Shown here piece by piece: positions 8,753 to 14,502 of a stretch of DNA of 14,502 nt. The position numbers and the translations under genes are program-made. The notes under the pieces are model-generated. The model ran no database searches, was not told where the DNA came from, and saw nothing but the letters and a program-made list of their open reading frames with translations. Source of the stretch: Nephromyces sp. MM_2019 (taxonomy: Eukaryota; Apicomplexa; Aconoidasida; Nephromycida); contig JADHZB010000933.1 in assembly GCA_015657535.1 (NCBI GenBank), positions 2,675 through 17,176 on the forward strand, in the 5' to 3' direction. Every line of letters begins with the position of its first letter. Positions within the stretch are counted from its first letter, which is position 1.

Positions 8753-9758
8753 TTTCAGCCACACATTTTTTTAAATTCAATTCATATATATTATTTTTAA
8801 TGTGTGTGTGTGTGTGTATGAGTTTTCCAATTATTGTTTATAATTTTTTGGTGTAAATTTTGAAACATAATTACATTGTGTGTGTGTGTGTGTTGAATTT
8901 TAATAATTATTTCATTTTGTTATATCTTACAAGCTTTTTAAAAATTCCGCCTTCGAAATTCATCGTAAAAAATTAAAATTATTATAAAATTGTGTGTGGG
9001 TTATGTGCATATATAGTATATGTGTGTGTTATGTGTATATATAGTGTGTTTGTGTGTTGTGTGTATATATAGTGTGTTTGTGTGTTGTGTGTATATATAG
9101 TGTGTTTGTGTGTTGTGTGTATATACAGTGTGTTTGTGTGTTGTGTGTATATATAGTGTGTTTGTGTGTTGTGTGTATATATAGTGTGTTTGTGTGTTGT
9201 GTGTATATACAGTGTGTTTGTGTGTTGTGTGTATATACAGTGTGTTTGTGTGTTGTGTGTATATATATTGTGTGCATATTGTGTGTGTCTGTATATTGTG
9301 TTCATACATATTTTGTTTGTACATATTGTATGATCATGTTGTTTGTGGATATTGTGTGTATATTTGTTGTGTAAGTGTTTGTCGTGTGTATATATGAAAT
9401 TTATATGTTGTGTGTATATATATTATGTGTGTAGGGTGTATACTCTATGTATTATGTGTGTTTTTTAGTGTGTATATTTGAATTTTTATAAAGTCTGTCT
9501 ATTATTTAAACTTTATAGTGTGTTATGTTGATTATATATATATATTTATATGTATACAGATAAGTGAGTTGTAAACCTCAATTTATAAATTATTTCCACA
9601 ATTTTATATGTGTGTGTAAACTTATGTGTTTAGTTGATTTGTTGTGTGTGTGCATGTATTTTGGTGCTATATTATATAGACTATGTATTTATGTGTGTGT
9701 GTAATTAATTATATTTATTTACATAAATTATTATAAATAAATTATGTAAATTTAAAAC
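8753..9758. other. TG-rich spacer after the aminotransferase gene
   Basis: Spacer that should hold the 3' end of the aminotransferase transcript and, if gene 4 is real, its promoter. It has short TG runs near 8803-8818 and 8877-8892, a small coding-like island at 8934-8987 (see findings), the 28-bp array, then AT/TG-rich DNA to 9758. The segments 9470-9530 and 9560-9600 are not low-complexity, but I could not fit them to exons. Confidence 0.6.
9043..9266. repeat. 28-bp minisatellite, 8 copies
   Basis: Unit AGTGTGTTTGTGTGTTGTGT followed by GTATATAT (or GTATATAC). Copies start at 9043, 9071, 9099, 9127, 9155, 9183, 9211 and 9239 and are nearly identical; partly diverged sequence flanks both sides. 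Because 28 is not a multiple of 3, each frame cycles through the same three peptides, giving false 60-107 aa frames on both strands. Confidence 0.96.
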
Positions 9759-11967
9759 ATGTTCGAATATGTACACATTTTCTTTATCATTAAAAATGAT
9801 AAAATTGTTATGTGTGTAAAGTGTGTGTATATATTTACGAGATTCTATATATACATATACATGTGTGTGCTCTTAACATATATATATATATATATATTGG
9901 AATGTGTATATATATGTATATTGGAATGTGTATATATATGTATATTGGAATGTGTATATATATGTATACTGGAATGTGTATATATATGTATATTGGAATG
10001 TGTATATATATATATGTATATTGGAATGTGTATATATATGTATATTGGAATGTGTATATATGTATGTAATATGTATGAGTGTGTAATATTTGTGTGTATA
10101 ATAATATATGTGAGTTGAGTCTTTTTTAATAATAATTATAAAATTTAAAATTTGGTTTTAAAATTTTTTAATTTTCAGTTACACAAAATTAACGGCGATC
10201 AAAATTACACAATATTTTAGGTTTGTGTGTATGTAATATATATACATATAATTTGTGTGTGTGTGTATGGAAATTATGTGTGTGTTAATTAAATATGTTA
10301 TGTGTGTTCAGAAAATATATGTTTGTGTGTGTATGTATTGATTTGTATAAAAATAAAAGCGCAAATCATATGTGTGTGTGTGTATTTGTTTGCTTGATTT
10401 GTGTTTGTTGTGGTATAATTGATGGGTTATAAGAAATTTTATTTTGGTTCATTTAATGTGTGTGTGTATGCGAATGTGAGTGTGCCTGTGTGTGTGTATA
10501 TATTGAATGTTGATTGGTTTGTTTAAGTGTGTGATTTTATGTAAAATATATTTAGGTATGTGATTAATTGGTATGTGTATGAAGCTGAGTTGTTTGTATT
10601 GTTTACTAATTATCTCAAAATGTGTGTGTTTTATGCTTATGAGAAGTGTGTGTAACTAATATGTTATGTGTGTGTGTTGATTAGAAATTACACTGTAAGA
10701 TGTACAACTGTTATGTGTGTATAAAAATTATAAATTAATTATATTTACTGAATATATTGATTGATAGACTCTTAGGAAACTATATTTACATTATATACAC
10801 AAACACACATATATGTGTTTTACTCTACACACAAACATATATATAATTTGCCACATAAACACATAACATGTTTTTCACCAATTACACTCACACACACATA
10901 TGTTTTATTTATATATACATACACACTACACATGCTTTAATTATACACACACATTATATATATTTTAAAACATAGTGTTATTATTTGAATACACACTATA
11001 TGATATATTACAGACCTTATTTTAGTTATATTACATAAAACACAACTATCATTGAAGGTGAAATATTTACATATTTTCCTTACTTTATGGTTTGTGGTAG
11101 AAAACACATATTACACACATATATTAGTACACACACTTGCATTTCACACATATATATTACATATGCACACACACACATTATATATACACACACACATTAT
11201 ATTCACACATACTTTCGACTTGTACATGATTGGGATCCTAAATGTGTAGACATGAAACTTTTCACACATATACACACATTGGAAATTCACTTAAATGAAT
11301 TCATATTACACACATTACACACACATTGCACACACATTACACACACATTACACATCTTTTACACACAGACTGATATATAAATAGACAGAACACACACCTT
11401 GGCAAATCTAGAGCCAAATATAAGCACATATTAATATAGGTCCCCGTACTTGCATTCACACACACACACATATACACACACATATATATATATACACACA
11501 CACACACATATATACACACACACACACATATATATATACACACACACACACATATATACACACACATACACATATATATATACACACACACATACACTTA
11601 GGTAATGTTTATTATTAAATGCTATAACTATATAAATATATATATATGTACACATTGGGGTAGCGCATACATAAACATAAATACACACAAATTGAGGCCA
11701 ATACACTTAATTATATACTCATACATTTACACACTCAGATATATAGCTACATACAGATACACACACATATATACACACATATACACAGTTATAAACATAC
11801 ACTATATATATATATATATATATGTGTATGTGTGCAGATTACACAAATAATTAACAGTGTATAGGGTGAGGGCTTACTATCTAATAACTATTGCAATCCA
11901 AGGAGTAATTCAAACTCCAGTTTTGACAACAATATATCCACACACAGACATAGACACGTACATTTAA
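9759..11967 (+). CDS. Probable multi-exon membrane protein, tentatively RFT1-like (model uncertain)
   Basis: Coding islands between repeats splice in phase: 9759-9820, 10179-10220, 10556-10645, 10685-10694, 10776-10869, 11014-11221, 11865-11967 (609 nt, 202 aa if the TAA at 11965 is the end). All introns are GT-AG; several acceptors are good (ATTTTCAG, ATATTTAG, ATTACAG), some donors weak. The best island reads NWYVYEAELFVLFTNYL with no repeat bias. Others are hydrophobic (LHIFLTLWFVVENTYY; VRAYYLITIAIQGVIQTPVL), which suggests several membrane spans. The order KNDKIV, then R...YEAEL..LF, then L-V-R-A-Y-Y-L...A-I-Q-G-V resembles the C-terminal half of RFT1 family membrane proteins (DK, PxEE, RxYC...AxNGxxE). 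The Pro-Glu-Glu and NG..E signatures are not exact. The N-terminal half would be missing, so this could be a fragment, a different membrane protein, or partly wrong exons; a further exon may follow a donor at 11958. Confidence 0.33.
9897..10068. repeat. 24-bp minisatellite, 7 copies
   Basis: Unit TTGGAATGTGTATATATATG plus TATA. Copies start at 9897, 9921, 9945, 9969 (CTGG variant), 9993, 10021 (after a 4-base longer unit) and 10045. 24 is a multiple of 3, so all three plus frames stay open. In the gene 4 model the array lies inside the first intron (9821-10178). Confidence 0.94.
11457..11596. repeat. Compound (CA)n/(TA)n tract
   Basis: Alternating blocks of ACACACAC and ATATATAT, about 140 bases. 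In the gene 4 model it lies within the 643-nt intron 11222-11864. Confidence 0.9.
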
Positions 11968-12799
11968 ATATATACACACATATTCACACACACATATACA
12001 CACACACATATATAAATAAATAAATAAATAAATAAATATATATATAAACATATACGTATACATAAACACACGTATTCACTTACGAATACACACACACTTT
12101 TCCATCTACCCATATACACACACATCTAAACACACACATCTAAACACACACGTATATACACACACATCTAAACACACACATCTAAACACACACGTATATA
12201 CATACACGTATATAGATACACATATATATATATATATAAATTTATAAAACTAGACAGATATAGATTGGTTTATAACCATATAGAAATACACATACATCAT
12301 AATTAGTTGATATATTTATTAAAACAAGGACACACACATTTCAATATATAAATAATAATATTACTCCATATAGAAACTCTCTATATACATCCTATCTACA
12401 CTCATCCTACACACACAACTACAGCCATACCCAAACTCCTTCATCACACATACCTAACACCCACTTCACATACACACACACACACAACACACACACAAAC
12501 ACACACACAAAAATACACAAACACACACACACAACACACACACAAACACACACACACAACACACACACCACTCACACACACAACACACACAACACACACA
12601 CAAACACACACACACAACACACACACCACTCACACACACCACTCACACACACAACACACACACCACTCACACACACAGCACACACAACACACACACAACA
12701 CACACACACAACACACACATTCCACATATATATATATATATATATATATCTAATTAAAGGACTACATTTGAGGCCAAATTTTGATAATAATTTTCTATA
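11968..12799. other. CA-rich stretch with several repeats, no firm gene
   Basis: Holds (TAAA)6 at 12013-12038, a 42-bp duplication at about 12117-12200 (each copy ends in a CGTATATA block, at 12151 and 12193), CA-rich imperfect minisatellite DNA at about 12470-12720 with ACCACTCAC interruptions, and a (TA)n run at 12726-12749. A frame from about 12317 stays open through the CA tract and starts with non-repetitive Asn/Tyr/Ser-rich residues (QYINNNITPYRNSLYTSYL). It could be an exon of gene 4 or of a gene of its own, but I found no start or clean splice sites. Confidence 0.55.
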
Positions 12800-13972
12800 A
12801 TGGGTCATCCCACCCAATTGGGTATATATAAACACACATTTTTAAATTTTCCCTATAATTTACGTTATTTTGCACACACTTTATCGAAAAAGAATTTTTA
12901 TAGTGAGGGAATACACACACCCCCACATACACATACACACACACATGCATACCACAAATCAACTCATTTAGATAACTCAATAAACACACACACACACACA
13001 CAATCAAACAATTTTTATAACAATGGATATATAAATACACATTACACATTTTCTATCGGTCATAATATACTACAACCACACAAGCATAAGTATATAAATT
13101 TTAAACAATCCCAATTTTTTTCACCCTACACACACACCTATATATGTGAGAGAGAAGGACATATCTCTCTACACACACAGTTTTCATCACATACATATTT
13201 TACTCTTAGTACACATCTTTACCTGCTTACACACCCCTCTTCACATCAATCTCTATCTACAAACATATACTCTCAAACACACACACCACACTCTATACCT
13301 ACACACACACCACATCTTACACACACACCACACATTACAAACACACCACACATTACACACACACCATACCTTACACATACTCCACACCCTATACCTACAC
13401 ACACCCCTCAACCTATACCTACACATACACCACACATTAAAAACACACCACACATTACAAACACACCACAATTAACATTTACACATCCATACACACCACA
13501 AACGATCTATTTTTCACTCCCTTCTTTACACACACATATCTCTCTACCCAAATATCTATATACATATTCTTATCCACACACACACCGTAGCTATACAACA
13601 TATCTATACACTCCACATAATTCATTATACACACATGTGTCTACTTATATACCTATATATAACAAGACAAAATGTGATGTACACACACACACACACATAC
13701 CTATATATACAAATTCCTCAAACTTTTCTATGAGTGGTTATAAACATTATTTTTCAACCAGCAGATCACACACACCCTCAAATAACAACACACACAATGC
13801 AAATTATCGTACACACAACACACACACACACACACACACACAGTCTACTAATACACCCAAAGAAGATGTTCCCACCACCGAAGAATTTATTTATTTGGCT
13901 GACCGTTTTCACAGCCTCTATGAAAACGACCCTGAACGAATGGTTGATTTTCTTAAACAATTAGATAAGTAA
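12800..13972 (+). CDS. Thr/His-rich protein with conserved-looking ends, 390 aa
   Basis: Function not recognised. A single open frame runs from ATG 12800 to TAA 13970-13972. The first 36 residues have no Asp/Glu, several Lys/Arg and alternating hydrophobics (FPYNLRYFAHTLSKKNFYS), and look like a mitochondrial presequence. Residues 40-350 are low-complexity, rich in Thr, His, Pro, Ser and Tyr, and nearly free of acidic residues. They include runs of Thr-His (43-49, 63-67, 341-347) and a degenerate 6-residue repeat at 160-227 (NTPHIT, HTPHLT). The last 37 residues change abruptly to an acidic, helical, ordinary sequence (PTTEEFIYLADRFHSLYEND, then PERMVDFLKQLDK), which is the best evidence of translation. 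The repeat part could hide an intron, because CA-repeat DNA stays open by default. The stop of an upstream open frame (TAA 12798-12800) overlaps the ATG by one base. Coding is likely; exon structure is unsure. Confidence 0.65.
   Translation: MGHPTQLGIYKHTFLNFPYNLRYFAHTLSKKNFYSEGIHTPPHTHTHTHAYHKSTHLDNSINTHTHTQSNNFYNNGYINTHYTFSIGHNILQPHKHKYINFKQSQFFSPYTHTYICEREGHISLHTQFSSHTYFTLSTHLYLLTHPSSHQSLSTNIYSQTHTPHSIPTHTPHLTHTPHITNTPHITHTPYLTHTPHPIPTHTPQPIPTHTPHIKNTPHITNTPQLTFTHPYTPQTIYFSLPSLHTHISLPKYLYTYSYPHTHRSYTTYLYTPHNSLYTHVSTYIPIYNKTKCDVHTHTHIPIYTNSSNFSMSGYKHYFSTSRSHTPSNNNTHNANYRTHNTHTHTHTQSTNTPKEDVPTTEEFIYLADRFHSLYENDPERMVDFLKQLDK
13277..13480 (+). repeat. Degenerate 18-bp repeat inside the Thr/His-rich gene
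   Basis: Units of the type AACACACCACACATTACA (NTPHIT), with variants CTTACA and longer ones carrying CCTATACCTAC (PIPT). The period is a multiple of 3, so length changes add or remove whole hexapeptides without shifting frame. Confidence 0.8.
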
Positions 13973-14020
13973 TTTTACACACACACACACACATTTATTT
14001 ATTTATATATATATACACAT

Positions 14021-14238
14021 GTATATATTTATGTATCTACACACATATTTATATAGATATTTTTACATATATATATATATATATATACATGTATATATTT
14101 ATGTATCTACACACATGTATATATTTATATATCTACACACATATTTATATAGATATTTTTACATATATATATATATATATATACATGTATATATTTATGT
14201 ATCTACACACATATTTATATATATATATATATACACAT
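14021..14238. repeat. 70-bp tandem repeat with a 26-bp partial copy
   Basis: A unit starting GTATATATTTATGTATCTAC begins at 14021, 14091 (26-base partial), 14117 and 14187. Full units continue with CACACATATTTATATAGATA, TTTTTACA and a long (TA)n. The third full copy decays into TA repeats after 14225. It lies in the 3' flank of the Thr/His-rich gene (spacer 13973-14502); the open frames over it are repeat products. Confidence 0.88.
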
Positions 14239-14328
14239 GTATATATTTATATATATAGACATACATGTATGTTTTTATATACACATTTACATAGATATTT
14301 TTTGTATATACACACATACACATAAATA

Positions 14329-14349
14329 TCTATTGATATAATCAATAGA
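14329..14349. other. Perfect 9-bp inverted repeat with 3-base loop
   Basis: TCTATTGAT, ATA, ATCAATAGA. It lies 357 bases after the stop of the Thr/His-rich gene, in otherwise plain sequence between two repeat arrays. It might mark a transcript end or be chance; no U-tract follows, and eukaryotic genes do not need such hairpins. Confidence 0.5.
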
Positions 14350-14408
14350 GAATCTTATTTAACTTTTGTGTGCATGTAAATGGTGTGTGTGTGTATGTTT
14401 AAGATAAT

Positions 14409-14502
14409 GTGTATGTATATAAAGTGTATATATATGTAGTGTGTATGTATATAAAGTGTATATATATGTAGTGTGTATGTATATAAAGTGTATATATATG
14501 TA
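14409..14502. repeat. 32-bp tandem repeat running off the right edge
   Basis: The unit starts GTGTATGTATATAAAGTGTA and continues TATATATGTAGT; copies begin at 14409, 14441 and 14473, and the array is cut by the window end. The copies appear identical, which suggests recent expansion. Confidence 0.93.

Noticed and set aside
9043..9266. Regular 28-bp units considered as a CRISPR array
   Set aside because: The units are directly adjacent with no unique spacers, are pure TG/TA low-complexity DNA, and lie among spliced eukaryotic genes.
8982..9397. Several overlapping 67-107 aa frames on both strands
   Set aside because: They are three frames of the same 28-bp minisatellite; identical peptides cycle every 84 bases.
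9904..10118. Frames of 60-119 aa made of YWNVYIYV-type repeats
   Set aside because: These are translations of the 24-bp minisatellite. Only the first about 20 codons after 9759 look non-repetitive, and those were used in the tentative gene 4 model.
11052..11380. A second frame reading RLVHDWDPKCVDMKLF then HTLEIHLNEF
   Set aside because: It looks protein-like in part, but it needs entry just after a stop and has no good acceptor; the other frame joins neighbouring islands in phase. Kept as an alternative only.

Overview
The window looks like nuclear DNA of a compact, AT-rich protist. The best guess is an apicomplexan of the piroplasm type (Theileria/Babesia/Cytauxzoon-like). The reasons are very short GT-AG introns (mostly 46-63 bases) in one gene, a DEAD-box helicase of the usual eukaryotic p68/Dbp2 kind, Asn/Tyr/Lys-rich proteins and the standard stop codons. 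The organism assignment is inference; no taxonomic marker settles it. The dominant feature is a flood of TG/CA dinucleotide sequence. It lies in simple tracts and in minisatellites with periods of 22-23, 24, 28, 32, 36, 42 and 70 bases, and it reaches introns, spacers and even codons (ACA CAC = Thr-His).

Layout. (1) 252-989, minus: first two exons of a DDX5/Dbp2-type RNA helicase; the rest lies beyond the left edge, across an intron that holds a (TG)44 tract. (2) 990-2519: divergent spacer with an ApiAP2-like TGCATGCA site. (3) 2520-4274, plus: a secreted protein of unknown family, rebuilt here from 13 small exons whose 12 introns all keep frame (338 aa). (4) 4275-5650: spacer with a 23-bp tandem repeat. 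(5) 5651-8752, plus: a PLP-dependent aminotransferase/decarboxylase of the HisC/CobD type, rebuilt from four exons (378 aa), with three long TG- or CA-loaded introns, one carrying a 36-bp minisatellite. (6) 8753-9758: TG-rich spacer with a 28-bp minisatellite. (7) about 9759-11967, plus: scattered coding islands that splice in phase into a membrane protein, tentatively RFT1-like; this is the weakest model. (8) 11968-12799: CA-rich stretch. (9) 12800-13972, plus: a 390-aa Thr/His-rich protein with an ordinary-looking N-terminus (possible mitochondrial presequence) and C-terminus. (10) 13973-14502: 70-bp and 32-bp repeats running off the right edge.

The genes do not form a pathway. Genes 3, 5, 7 and 9 share an orientation, but nothing suggests an operon. 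Most long open frames outside the exons named here are products of dinucleotide repeats, which seldom contain stop codons, and are left out.
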